Assembly: GCA_018241425.1 (NCBI GenBank)
Contig: JAFEDU010000002.1
Span: 496,001 to 560,000 of the forward strand
Length of the DNA: 64,000 nucleotides
Direction of reading: 5' to 3'
Source of the DNA: Pseudomonadota bacterium
GTDB taxonomy: Bacteria > Pseudomonadota > Gammaproteobacteria > Steroidobacterales > Steroidobacteraceae
A model generated the notes under the pieces. That model was not told the origin of the DNA. It did not search any database and worked only from the letters and a program-made list of their open reading frames with translations. Positions 35,909 through 44,029 of this stretch are shown one piece after another (the first letter of the stretch is position 1; each line of letters starts with the position of its first letter). The position numbers were made by a program, and so were the translations under genes.

Positions 35909-36311
35909 ATTCACCGGCGCGCGGCAGAGGGCAACCCTCACTTCGCCGTCGCGCCTGCGGTCCTCCGGCTGCCCCGATGGCGCCGGGCGGCTGCTCTATT
36001 CCTGCCCCGCTCCAGCATCGTTTCCTCCACGGCTGCCCGGCGCGCACCGCGCCTCGGCGCTTCGCGAAGCGCCGTACCTGAAGCGCCCCCGGTCTGGGTT
36101 GGCCGCGCAACGCCGCTGCCGATGTGTGACGGGCTGCGCCCTGCCGAAGCCTCCGGGAACGCCGAGTTGGGCTGGCCGTGCATCCGGGCGGACGCCGCCA
36201 CCGTAATCAGGAAAGCGATTCGAAGAATGGACGCACTGAACGTGCGCCGTCCGTGCGCGCTCGCTGGATTGCCTGCGGCACGCAGCCCCGCCCTCAACAG
36301 GAGAGACCTCT
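35909..36311. other. 403-base region without a clear gene
   Basis: Between osmC and the haemoglobin-like gene I see no gene with family features on either strand; the open frames here look like GC-rich noise. A perfect 18-base palindrome sits at 36056-36073 (listed separately). The promoter of the haemoglobin gene is probably in the 3' half, and its AGGAGAG ribosome-binding site is at 36299-36305. The region may hold remnants of a lost gene. Confidence 0.5.
36056..36073. repeat. Perfect 18-base palindrome
   Basis: GGCGCTTCGCGAAGCGCC reads the same on both strands. As RNA it would form a tight stem with a UUCG-like apex; as DNA it would be a symmetric protein site. It lies 148 bases after the osmC stop and 239 bases before the haemoglobin-like gene. 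No T-run follows, so a simple intrinsic terminator is unlikely. Confidence 0.5.
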
Positions 36312-36995
36312 GTGAAAATCAGGTACATAACTGCTCTGGCAACGCTGGCAGTGCTGGCACTGGCGGCATGTCACGACAGCGACAACACGCCAACCGTGCA
36401 ATACCCCGAGAATGCGGCGATCTGGACCGCCCTGGGCGGCGATGCCGGGGCTCCGGTTGGGGTCAAGACGATCATCGGGGACGCAGTCACCGGCCTGGTG
36501 AGTGATCCGGTGACTGCGCCTTACTTCGCGGCGGTGACCTCGAATACCTCGAACAGCAGCATGGCGCACGACACCGTCGCGCGTCTGGAGGCGTGCCTGA
36601 ACCTGCAATTCGACGCGCTGCTCGGCGGTCCGTACACCTATCCGGGCCCCGTTACCGTTTCCAGTGACGTCGACTCACAGCCGGAGATGTGCCAGGACAT
36701 GACCGAGGCCCACAATGACGTGGGCGTACCCGGCTGCGTGTTCGACGAGTTCATGGTCGACCTGGTAGCAACCTTGCAGAAGGACCTGCCGGCGGCCGAC
36801 TTCGCAGCCCTGACTTCGACCACCAACGGCACGTACGAGTTAACGGCGCCGAATGCCGCCGGGATCCCCGTTGGAACGAAGTTCCAGTACAGCACGGTAC
36901 CCATTCTTTTCAACCTGCGTGGCACGATCACCTCCGCTACGCCCTCAGGTCCGGTATACCTGCCGCCCACGGTGGCCGCGTCATGCGCAAGCTGA
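36312..36995 (+). CDS. Predicted lipoprotein with a group 1 truncated haemoglobin-like domain
   Basis: The 227-residue protein starts at GTG 36312 after AGGAGAG. Its signal peptide ends in a lipobox (VLALAAC, C20). The body follows the truncated haemoglobin pattern: IWTALGGDAGA (40s), LVSDPVTAPYF (62-72), RLEACLNLQFDALLGGPYTY (91-110) and DMTEAHNDVGVPGCVFDEFM (129-148), with H134 as the candidate proximal haem ligand. The usual Tyr at B10 is not evident, and about 15 extra residues lie before the MTEAH motif. Export as a lipoprotein is unusual for a globin. The next gene overlaps it by 13 bases. Confidence 0.72.
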   Translation: MKIRYITALATLAVLALAACHDSDNTPTVQYPENAAIWTALGGDAGAPVGVKTIIGDAVTGLVSDPVTAPYFAAVTSNTSNSSMAHDTVARLEACLNLQFDALLGGPYTYPGPVTVSSDVDSQPEMCQDMTEAHNDVGVPGCVFDEFMVDLVATLQKDLPAADFAALTSTTNGTYELTAPNAAGIPVGTKFQYSTVPILFNLRGTITSATPSGPVYLPPTVAASCAS

Positions 36996-37699
36996 GCGAG
37001 CGCACCTGGCGCAGCGCCGCCGCGGGAACCCTGGCGGTGCTGTGCCTGGGCATCACCGCTGTCGGTGCCATCCACACTCATGCAGGCCGCAGCCTGCTGG
37101 CAAGGCTCGGCGTTCCGTGCCCGGTGAACACCGTCAGTCCGGCCAAGGTGCTGGCTGTCAGGGAATTCGCGGTGAGCCGTGCACGCGGCAGCGTGCCCGC
37201 GCCGAGCCGGCCCGCGCTCGGACTTGAGCTCGATGTCAGCACCGAGGCGCAGGTCAGCGCCTGGGCAGCCCGCACCCATGTCCAGTGCGACGCCATCGTG
37301 CGCGGTTACCACTTTCTGCGGTGCCGGGGTGTCCCGGCTGCCGCCGTGGGTGAGGCCGGGCCGCCGGTGAGCGAGCTGTGGTTCAGCTTCGGTCCGGGCA
37401 ATACCCTGGTGGCGCTGAATCTGTACCGTCGCGGCATGACGGCAGCGGAGGTTCATCAGGCATGGCGCAGCGCGACGGAGCGCCTGCGGATGAGCCTGGG
37501 TCCACCCACGCAGGCAACCGGCGACGCCACGCTGACCAGTGTCGTAACGAGCCCGGTGGCAGTGGCCCGGGTGCACTACGCCTACACGGACTACATCGCC
37601 GAGGTTACCGCCTCGCACATGCCCTACGGGGGCCTTGCGGTCCGCGAGCAGTACATGTCTGCGGTGAGCGCGCCCGTGCACGGTCTGCCTTCGGGCTGA
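36983..37699 (+). CDS. Unknown membrane-anchored protein coupled to the globin-like gene
   Basis: The 238-residue protein has one N-terminal membrane segment (GTLAVLCLGITAVGAIHTHA, about 15-34) and a periplasmic rest with three cysteines (GVPCPV, VQCDAI, LRCRG). I recognise no family. The start overlaps the globin-like gene by 13 bases, so both are translated from one mRNA. The tight pairing suggests shared function, for example electron delivery, folding or anchoring of the globin; this is inference. Confidence 0.7.
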   Translation: MRKLSERTWRSAAAGTLAVLCLGITAVGAIHTHAGRSLLARLGVPCPVNTVSPAKVLAVREFAVSRARGSVPAPSRPALGLELDVSTEAQVSAWAARTHVQCDAIVRGYHFLRCRGVPAAAVGEAGPPVSELWFSFGPGNTLVALNLYRRGMTAAEVHQAWRSATERLRMSLGPPTQATGDATLTSVVTSPVAVARVHYAYTDYIAEVTASHMPYGGLAVREQYMSAVSAPVHGLPSG

Positions 37700-37720
37700 G
37701 GGCCTCACTCCCACGGATAC

Positions 37721-37739
37721 GCGGGCGGGCCATGCCCGC
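37721..37739. terminator. GC-rich hairpin between convergent genes
   Basis: GCGGGC (37721-37726) and GCCCGC (37734-37739) are exact complements around a 7-base loop, placed in the 54-base gap between two convergent genes. This is a typical position for a bidirectional terminator, but no T-run follows on either strand, so the call is weak. Confidence 0.3.
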
Positions 37740-37753
37740 TGTTCCGCGGGTCT

Positions 37754-39805
37754 CTACTTGAGCCGCAACGCCCCGATGTCGACCTCGGTGCGGTCGCGGG
37801 TACCGACGTCCACCTCGGTGCGGCCCGAGTTGGTGAGCGCCCACGGCAGCGGCAGGTTGTCGCCCTGCACCGTGATGACGTGGTGGCCGGCGGCGACGGA
37901 GGCGAAGTCGAAGCGCCCCTGCGAGTCGGTGCGCACCGAGAACCGCCCGTCGAGGATCACCGTGACGTTCGGGGCACCGCTCTCGCCGGCATCGTAGCGG
38001 CCGTTCTCGTTCGCATCCAGGTACACGACCCCGCTCAGGCGCCCGGAGCCGGACCCGGCCACGCCACCCAGCGGGATGAAGTGCGAGCCGCGCGACTCCT
38101 GGAAGCGCAACGTGAGGAAGATTCCACGCTGCCCCTGGGAAGCCTGCGGCTGGGGCTCCGCGGGCGTCAGCGGTGAGGTGATCACCAGCGGCGTCCAGGA
38201 GCCGATGCGGTTCTCGTAGTAGCTGAAGAGCAGCGCCCAGCGCGGCGCGACCTGGTAGTCGAACGTCACGTCCGCGAACGTCGAGGGTGCCGCGCGGCCC
38301 GAGAGAGCCTGCGCCCACTGCAGGCTTCCGTCGAGCGAGAGCCGAGCAGTCAGGTCCCCGCCACCGTAGAGCGCGAACCGGGCGACCGTGCTGTTCTCCT
38401 GGGGCAGCCCCGGCTGGGCGCCACTATGCACGCGGTCCACCGCGAGCGAGGTCGCAAGGCGCGCGCCCGGCCGCACGCTCCAGGTCTGCTGCAGCGTGAG
38501 GCTTGCGTCCTGGGTGATCGGATCGGCGGCGTAGTCGAGCTGCATGCGGCCCGTGCCGTAGGAATTCACGTTGTCGAAGTAGCCCTCGAGCGACCAGGCG
38601 GTGTTGTGGCTGCCGTCGCTGGTGAGCAGCACGTTGGCCACCGTCCCCACCCCGGTGTCGCGCGACAGCTGGTAGCGCGCATCGCCGTTCAGGAAGGTGC
38701 TGTTGGCACCACGCCCTGAGACCGAGATCACCTCGTCGACGCCGAAGTCCGCGGTGATGCGGCGCGTCTGGAAGCCGGCGCGGTAGTACCCGCCCTCCAC
38801 GTCGCTGGTGATGAGCTGGTTTCCCCAGGCGAGGTTCGGGTCGATGTGGAAGGCGCCGAAGCTCTGCGTGAAGGCCCCGTAGCTGTGCGTGGCGTCAGCC
38901 CAGACCCCGAAGGCGTTGCCGTTGCCATCGAGCGTGCCGTCGATGAAGTTGAGCTGGGCATGGGTGCCGGGCTCGGTCCAGGCCACGCTCACGAGCCCGG
39001 TGTTGGAGGAGATGCGCTGCGTCGCGATATCAGGAGGCAGCAGCGTCGCATCGAGCGGCTGGTAGTAGATGTTCGCATCGCGCGCGCCGGCGTACTCGCC
39101 GCCGAGGGTCCAGTGCGGCGCCGGGGACCACTGTGCCCCAACCGTGGCCGTGGAGCCGCCCAGGGTCTCGAACGTGGGGACCTTGATGCCGTCGAATATG
39201 CCCGGCTCGCCGCCACCGGCCACGATCTGCAGCCCGTCCGGTCCCCGCAGCTCCGTCTCGGCGCCGAGCATGGTCCCGGTGGACAGCAGGAAGCGCGGCT
39301 GGCTACGCGCGAGGTTGATGAGCGGGGCATTGATGTCGCCCAGGCCGTTGTCGGCCTGCCAGCCGCCGTCGAAGGGCATGGCGCGCTGATGTAGGGCGAA
39401 GGAGACGCTGTCGCTGGTAGCGCCGCTGATGCGCTGGGAATCCCCGCCGATTCGCCCGGCGAGGTTGGCGGAGAAGTCCCCGAAGTTCGCGGTCTCCCAC
39501 TGTCCCTCCGCGACGATGCCGTTCTCGTGGATCGTGGGCCCGCTGTTGGCGCCGGTGCCCTCCAGCATGCTCGCCACCGCGTCGATGCGCACCGAGCGCG
39601 CCAGCCCGCTCGGGTCGGTGGTGGTCTGGTAGTCCCCGAGCGAGATGTCAGGGGTGAGCGAGCCGCCGCCGATCAGGCGGTCGGAATAGGCCGCCTCGGC
39701 CGTGGCGGCAGGCTGGTCCTGGGCACCGGCAGCCGCGGCGGCTGCCAGCGTCAGTCCGCACAGGCAGGCCGCGCAGCGCAGCAGGTACGCTGCGCGGGCC
39801 TTCAT
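37754..39805 (-). CDS. Large outer-membrane-type protein with SdrD-B-like C-terminal domain, fibre cluster
   Basis: The 683-residue protein has a signal peptide (cut near AGAQDQPA). A long region of amphipathic strands (about 40-590) reads like an outer-membrane beta-barrel, for example FALHQRAMPFDGG and WALLFSYYENRIGSW. A C-terminal Ig-like carboxypeptidase-regulatory/SdrD-B-like domain (SGVVYLDANENGRYDAGESG onward, about 595-683) has the calcium-type DxNxNGxxD motif. It takes the position an usher would occupy, but I see no classical FimD/PapC motifs. The ATG at 39805 overlaps the chaperone-like stop by 4 bases. Confidence 0.75.
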   Translation of the reverse strand: MKARAAYLLRCAACLCGLTLAAAAAAGAQDQPAATAEAAYSDRLIGGGSLTPDISLGDYQTTTDPSGLARSVRIDAVASMLEGTGANSGPTIHENGIVAEGQWETANFGDFSANLAGRIGGDSQRISGATSDSVSFALHQRAMPFDGGWQADNGLGDINAPLINLARSQPRFLLSTGTMLGAETELRGPDGLQIVAGGGEPGIFDGIKVPTFETLGGSTATVGAQWSPAPHWTLGGEYAGARDANIYYQPLDATLLPPDIATQRISSNTGLVSVAWTEPGTHAQLNFIDGTLDGNGNAFGVWADATHSYGAFTQSFGAFHIDPNLAWGNQLITSDVEGGYYRAGFQTRRITADFGVDEVISVSGRGANSTFLNGDARYQLSRDTGVGTVANVLLTSDGSHNTAWSLEGYFDNVNSYGTGRMQLDYAADPITQDASLTLQQTWSVRPGARLATSLAVDRVHSGAQPGLPQENSTVARFALYGGGDLTARLSLDGSLQWAQALSGRAAPSTFADVTFDYQVAPRWALLFSYYENRIGSWTPLVITSPLTPAEPQPQASQGQRGIFLTLRFQESRGSHFIPLGGVAGSGSGRLSGVVYLDANENGRYDAGESGAPNVTVILDGRFSVRTDSQGRFDFASVAAGHHVITVQGDNLPLPWALTNSGRTEVDVGTRDRTEVDIGALRLK

Positions 39806-40593
39806 TTGAATCGCTCGTCCAGCGGGGTGCTCTGGTGCGCCCACTCGAGCGTGCCCTGCACGGTGACCGGGAAGGACAGCGTCGGGTTCTGGTCGGTGTT
39901 CGTGGTCGGGTTCAGGAACACGTAGCGCACGTCCCCGGGCAGGATCGGCAGGTCGGACGGCGTGAAGTCGTACTTCCTGCCGGTGGCGTCCTTGCCGCTC
40001 AGGAACCCGGCCATGCGGGTGTGGGCGTTGCCGGAGTTGTGGACCTTGATCGCCGGCACCATCTTGCCGTTGAGGCTCACGACCTCGGGCCCGAACACCT
40101 CCAGCTGCGGGGCGGCGTCTCCGACCGTCACGTAGACGATCACGCCGATGCGGCCGACGATCGGCAGCTCGAGGGCCCCGGCCTTGGTCACGGAGGGCTC
40201 GTCGCCCTCGATCATGACGGCGAAGCGGCACTCTCCCGCCGGGGCGTCCTTGGGTACCTGGACTTCGAAGCGGTAGCGGATCGTGCCCCCGCCGGGGAGC
40301 GTCACCTGCGGGCGCTCGATGGCGACCCAGGGGCGGCAGCTGTCGGGCAGCAGTTCGTCGTGGAAGGTCACCCCGTAGTCGGCACCCAGCACGAAGTCGG
40401 CGGTGTGGATGCGGAACTTGGACGGCGTGGCGGAGCGGTTGGTGATCTCGATGACCTGCCGGACCGTGTCGCCGGACTTGCCGCTGACCTCGAAGCGCGG
40501 CGGTGACACGAGCGCGGCGAAGCCGTCGGCGCGTGCCTCGAGCGAGGCCAGGCCCAGAATCAGGCAGAGGGTCGTCAGGATGGAGCGGTGCAC
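39802..40593 (-). CDS. Periplasmic pilus-chaperone-like (PapD-type Ig fold) protein
   Basis: The 263-residue exported protein (signal MHRSILTTLCLILGLASLEA) shows an Ig-like N-terminal domain (PPRFEVSGKSGDTVRQVIEI, then TNRSATPSKFRIHTADFVL) and a second beta domain (PAIKVHNSGNAHTRMAGFLS). The order resembles COG3121-type chaperones: a donor-strand-like edge plus proline-rich loops. It sits between the short subunit-like gene (2-base gap) and the barrel protein (4-base overlap). A chaperone role for the secreted subunits is inferred from fold and context. Confidence 0.72.
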   Translation of the reverse strand: MHRSILTTLCLILGLASLEARADGFAALVSPPRFEVSGKSGDTVRQVIEITNRSATPSKFRIHTADFVLGADYGVTFHDELLPDSCRPWVAIERPQVTLPGGGTIRYRFEVQVPKDAPAGECRFAVMIEGDEPSVTKAGALELPIVGRIGVIVYVTVGDAAPQLEVFGPEVVSLNGKMVPAIKVHNSGNAHTRMAGFLSGKDATGRKYDFTPSDLPILPGDVRYVFLNPTTNTDQNPTLSFPVTVQGTLEWAHQSTPLDERFK

Positions 40594-40595
40594 GG

Positions 40596-41066
40596 TCAGT
40601 CCTCGTCGATCTCGAAGCGGAAATTGACTGGGTAGGTGCCGAGCATGCGTCGGCCGTCCACGGTGATGGTCAGCTGCACCGTGTCCTCGATGAATGGGGT
40701 GGTGATCGGGCCCGAGTACACGAGCGTGCGTCCGCCGCTCTGCACAGCGCCGGGCAGCAGGCGTCCCGCGGTGGTCCAGGAAGCGCTCATGCCGCCGGGC
40801 TGCTGCATCGGCAGCACCAGGAAGATGCGGCCGGTGTGGTGCTGGAACGGCGCGACGTTCAGGTGCAGCCGCAGCTGCAGCTGGCCCACCATGAGCAGGC
40901 CGTCGCCACCGCGCGGCACCGCCTGCGCCCAGCGCATGGCGAGCGCTGCGTTGTAGGGCAGCGTGCCGGAGTCATCTATGACCGTGGTCTTGGCGAAGGC
41001 CGGCGCGGCGAGCAGCCAGATTATGCAGAACCAGAGCCGGGACATGCGCCTGAGGGTGAATGACAT
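40596..41066 (-). CDS. Small exported protein of the fibre cluster
   Basis: The 156-residue protein has a signal peptide (LWFCIIWLLAAPAFA) and a beta-rich body (VDFRF-like strands; TVQLTITVDGRRMLGTYPVN near the end). I recognise no family. It could be a minor subunit, adaptor or second chaperone. ATG codons at 41066 and 41045 are possible starts. It lies 13 bases after the second pilin-like gene and 2 bases before the chaperone-like gene. Confidence 0.65.
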   Translation of the reverse strand: MSFTLRRMSRLWFCIIWLLAAPAFAKTTVIDDSGTLPYNAALAMRWAQAVPRGGDGLLMVGQLQLRLHLNVAPFQHHTGRIFLVLPMQQPGGMSASWTTAGRLLPGAVQSGGRTLVYSGPITTPFIEDTVQLTITVDGRRMLGTYPVNFRFEIDED

Positions 41067-41079
41067 GGCGGGCGGGCTC

Positions 41080-41799
41080 TTAGGGCGCCGTCAGGGTGTA
41101 CAGCACGACGCCGGTGTAGGTGCCGGCGGCGGGAACCGTGCTGTTCGAGTAGGAGAAGGTCCAGCAGCTCTCGGCCCACTGGTTCTGGCCGATGGTGCCG
41201 ACGTTCAACGAGGTGCTGGTGAAGCTGCCTGCCGGGAAGGGCTGGGCGATGTTGCCGTCGCCATTGCCGGCGCTGGTCCAGCTGATCTGCGAGAACGGCA
41301 GGCTGTCACCTGCCCCGTCGGTGAGCGATGCTGGCACGGTCGCGATCAGAGAGATCGAGCCGGTGCCGTTGCCGGTGGTGCGGTAGAAGCCCCCGATGTA
41401 CAGCTGCTGGGGCGGGTTGCAGAAGGAATAGCCGTCCCAGAAGCTGGTGGAGGTGGAGCTGTCGGTGGTCATCGTCTGGGCGGTGCCGTTGCCGACACTT
41501 GCTGCCGGGACGCTGACGCTGACCGTGTTGACGGTCGTGTTCTTGCCAGGCGTGCCGGTCGGCTGGCCGTTGCCCTTGATGGGGGTGTAGTTCCCGCCGG
41601 TGAAGGTGCCGGCGCCGATCTGCAGGTAGATGGCCTTGGGAGCGGCCGCAGTCAGCGTGGCCGTGAAAGCGCACGCCGCACCGCTGGCGGCCCCCAGGCT
41701 GGCGAGAACGACAGCCCGGCAAGCCCAGCGGTGCGCACGCGCCGGCGTTTCAATACCCCGGGCGCGCCTGAGGCGCGGCCCGGGGGCATGAGTCAGCAC
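41080..41799 (-). CDS. Pilin-like secreted subunit, Cys-paired
   Basis: The 239-residue protein starts at GTG 41799 with a long N-region before the signal core (AVVLASLGAASGAACA). The mature part is rich in Thr, Ser, Gly and Asn, with strands such as TLTAAAPKAIYLQIGAGTFT and NSTVPAAGTYTGVVLYTLTA, as in fimbrial subunits. Two cysteines (SFCNPP, ESCWTF) may form the usual subunit disulfide. It resembles the neighbouring protein at 41815-42444 in its C-terminal PAGTYxG pattern and in the order of strands. Confidence 0.7.
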   Translation of the reverse strand: MLTHAPGPRLRRARGIETPARAHRWACRAVVLASLGAASGAACAFTATLTAAAPKAIYLQIGAGTFTGGNYTPIKGNGQPTGTPGKNTTVNTVSVSVPAASVGNGTAQTMTTDSSTSTSFWDGYSFCNPPQQLYIGGFYRTTGNGTGSISLIATVPASLTDGAGDSLPFSQISWTSAGNGDGNIAQPFPAGSFTSTSLNVGTIGQNQWAESCWTFSYSNSTVPAAGTYTGVVLYTLTAP

Positions 41800-41814
41800 G
41801 ATACCGCTCGTCCG

Positions 41815-42444
41815 TTACGGAACCGAGGCGGTGTAGGTCACGCGGCTGCCGTTGGTGTTGACGCCACCATACGTGCCGGCCGGGGGCGTCGCCGTGTTGA
41901 GGTAGGTGTACGCCCACTTCGCATCCTGCTGCACGATCTTGTTCACGGCCGTGAGGGTCGTGGTGGTGGTCGTGCCATCGGCCAGTGCCGGAGCGGCGAG
42001 CGTGGTGCCCGTCGTGTTGGCGGTAGCCGTGGTCTTGATGTTGGCGTAGCTGATCGTGTCGCCGGCGCCGTCGTTCAGCGGGCCCGTGGTGGTCGAGCTC
42101 AGCGTGACGTTGCCGTTGTTGGCCACCACGACCGCCGTCTCGACGCCGCCGGTGAGGTCACCGCCGGTGCCGGCGAGTGCCGTGCCATTGCCGACCTGGG
42201 CGGCCGTCGGGGCCCAGGTGATCTGGTCGATCGTGGCGTTGGTGGCGTAGTTGCCGGCTGCGGTGCCCGTGCCCGTGCCGACGCGCAGGAACAGGAACTT
42301 CGGAATCGTGATCTGGAAGTCGACGTGCGCCGTGGCCGTGAGGGCCGTGGTGCCGGTCTGGTAGTTCGATTCCGCATTGCACAGCATGGGCACAGCCAGC
42401 GCAGCAGCCGCCAGGATGCCCTTAACGACAGTAGAAGTCCGCAT
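41815..42444 (-). CDS. Pilin-like secreted subunit, Thr-rich
   Basis: The 209-residue protein starts at ATG 42444 after an AGGA site; the frame is open further upstream through the TCACCGT repeats but lacks a start signal there. The signal peptide ends near LCNAESNYQ. The mature part (TALTATAHVDFQITIPKFLF, then LRVGTGTG) matches a type seen in xanthomonads as fimbrial-like hypotheticals. It ends in PPAGTYGGVNTNGSRVTYTA, comparable with its neighbour. No cysteine pair is seen after the signal. It is the first gene of the five-gene cluster. Confidence 0.75.
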   Translation of the reverse strand: MRTSTVVKGILAAAALAVPMLCNAESNYQTGTTALTATAHVDFQITIPKFLFLRVGTGTGTAAGNYATNATIDQITWAPTAAQVGNGTALAGTGGDLTGGVETAVVVANNGNVTLSSTTTGPLNDGAGDTISYANIKTTATANTTGTTLAAPALADGTTTTTTLTAVNKIVQQDAKWAYTYLNTATPPAGTYGGVNTNGSRVTYTASVP

Positions 42445-42470
42445 GTTTTGAATTCCTAACTGAGAAAGAT

Positions 42471-42532
42471 ACGGTGAGAAACGGTGGTTACGGTGATAAA
42501 CGGTGAACACTAACTACGGTGAGTACGGTGAT
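42471..42532 (-). repeat. Six direct repeats of TCACCGT before the fibre cluster
   Basis: On the + strand the unit ACGGTGA begins at 42471, 42481 (ACGGTGG variant), 42490, 42500, 42516 and 42525. Steps are 10, 9, 10, 16 and 9 bases, close to one helical turn. On the coding strand of the cluster the unit is TCACCGT. The array ends 27 bases before the first gene's ATG. Direct repeats with helical phasing are typical binding sites for response regulators or cooperative activators. Confidence 0.8.
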
Positions 42533-42717
42533 ACTTGCGGGGCATCTTATGGACCGGCTCCATGTACAACCGTGCTTATGTCACGCTTTGGGCTCATCCA
42601 AATGCTGCGGCGCGCGAGCTGCTAATTCGATCTCACCCCGAACTGTGACCTGCGACACATCTGCAAAATCCGATACAACCCGCCTCCCCACTCCCATACG
42701 CATCAGGAGCCGACACC

Positions 42718-43530
42718 ATGACAGTGACCGATGAGTTCGCCCGCACCTATGGACCGACGGCGCTCATCCTCGGCGGCTCGGAGGGGATCGGACGGGCGTT
42801 CGCGCACGAGCTCGCAGGCCGTGGCCTCGACCTGGTGCTGGTCGCGCGCAACCGCGCGGCGCTGGAGGAGGCCGCAGCGCAGCTGCGCAAGGACCACGGC
42901 ATCGCCGTCACCGTCGTCGCCCGGGACCTTACCGCGGTCGATCTCACGGCCTTCGCGACCCAGCTGCTGGCGGCGCACGATGTCGGGCTCATCGTCTGTA
43001 ACGCCGGAGCCACGCACGGGGTGGGATGCTTCATCGATGCCCCCTTGTCCAAAGCGCTCGGGCTGCTGCAACTGAATTGCACGGCGCCCGTGGTCTTTGC
43101 CCACTCGGGGCTCGCCCGCCGGAAGGCCCGCGGCGGCGGCCTCATCGTGGTGTCTTCGATGTCGGGGCTGGTGGGCAGCGGCCTGATCGCGACCTATGCC
43201 GCGGCCAAGGCGTTCGAGATCACGCTATGCGAGGGGCTGAACTTCGAGCTCAAGACGCAGGGACTCGACGTCCTGTGCGCCGTTGCCGGGCTGACCGACA
43301 CCCCCGCGATGCGTCGCTCGGGGCTCTCGTTCGAGGCGGCGGCAGCGGCGGGCTACACCGCGATGCAGCCGCAGGAGGTCGCGCGCGGCGCGCTCGAGCA
43401 CCTGGGGCGGCAGGCGGTCTGGTACGCCGTGGGTGAGCAGGTGGCGACGACCCTGCGGCAGATGCCGCGCCCGCAACTCACCGGGATCATGAGCCAGGCG
43501 TCCGCCGTCATGTACGGCAAGGCGCCGTGA
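42718..43530 (+). CDS. Short-chain dehydrogenase/reductase (SDR)
   Basis: The 270-residue enzyme has the NAD(P) motif LILGGSEGIGRAFAHELA, NAG in VCNAGATHG, the catalytic Ser region VSSMSGLVGS and the YxxxK motif TYAAAKAFE. An AGGAG ribosome-binding site lies at 42705-42709. The substrate is not predictable. The gene runs divergently from the fibre cluster, and the repeat array lies between them. Confidence 0.92.
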   Translation: MTVTDEFARTYGPTALILGGSEGIGRAFAHELAGRGLDLVLVARNRAALEEAAAQLRKDHGIAVTVVARDLTAVDLTAFATQLLAAHDVGLIVCNAGATHGVGCFIDAPLSKALGLLQLNCTAPVVFAHSGLARRKARGGGLIVVSSMSGLVGSGLIATYAAAKAFEITLCEGLNFELKTQGLDVLCAVAGLTDTPAMRRSGLSFEAAAAAGYTAMQPQEVARGALEHLGRQAVWYAVGEQVATTLRQMPRPQLTGIMSQASAVMYGKAP

Positions 43531-43572
43531 ACCAGGTCGGGTCGCGCTACGGCTGGCGGCGGCCGGTTGTGC

Positions 43573-43995
43573 TCAGTTGGCGAACAGCTGGTCGAGGTTC
43601 GCGAACGACTTGAACTCGAGCGCGTTTCCGGTCGGGTCCAGGATGAACAGCGTGGACTGCTCTCCCGGGAGTCCCCTGAAGCGCACGCACGGCTCAATCA
43701 CCCACTCGACCGACGCCTGCCTGAGGCGTGCTGTGAGTTGCTGCCAGTCCGGAGGCGACAGCACCACGCCGCAGTGGGGTACCGGAACACCGTGGCCGTC
43801 GACCGGATTGAAGTGCGCACCGAGGCGGCCGGCAGGTCCGAGCTGCGGGTTCAAATGGCACACAAACTGGTGCCCGTACATATTGAAATCCACCCATTCG
43901 GGGGCACTGCGGCCTTCGCTGCAGCCGAGCACGCCGCCGTAGAAGCGCCGTGCCTCGGGGATGTCCCGGACCTGGACGGCGATATGGAATGGCAT
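43573..43995 (-). CDS. VOC-family (glyoxalase/dioxygenase-like) protein
   Basis: The 140-residue single-domain protein starts at ATG 43995 (MPFHIAVQVRDIPEARRFYG) and carries GGVLGCSEG, NMYGHQFVCHL and the C-terminal FILDPTGNALEFKSF. Metal ligands typical of the VOC fold (His near residue 4, Glu in ALEF) are present. Specific activity unknown. It converges on the SDR gene. Confidence 0.85.
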   Translation of the reverse strand: MPFHIAVQVRDIPEARRFYGGVLGCSEGRSAPEWVDFNMYGHQFVCHLNPQLGPAGRLGAHFNPVDGHGVPVPHCGVVLSPPDWQQLTARLRQASVEWVIEPCVRFRGLPGEQSTLFILDPTGNALEFKSFANLDQLFAN

Positions 43996-44029
43996 GAGGC
44001 TCAAGGACGGACTCCTGCACGGCAGCGGC

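Noticed and set aside
37754..39805. Calling the large barrel-like protein a FimD/PapC usher
   Set aside because: Position and partners fit, but no usher plug or N-terminal signature could be read, so only a barrel plus SdrD-B-like domain is claimed.
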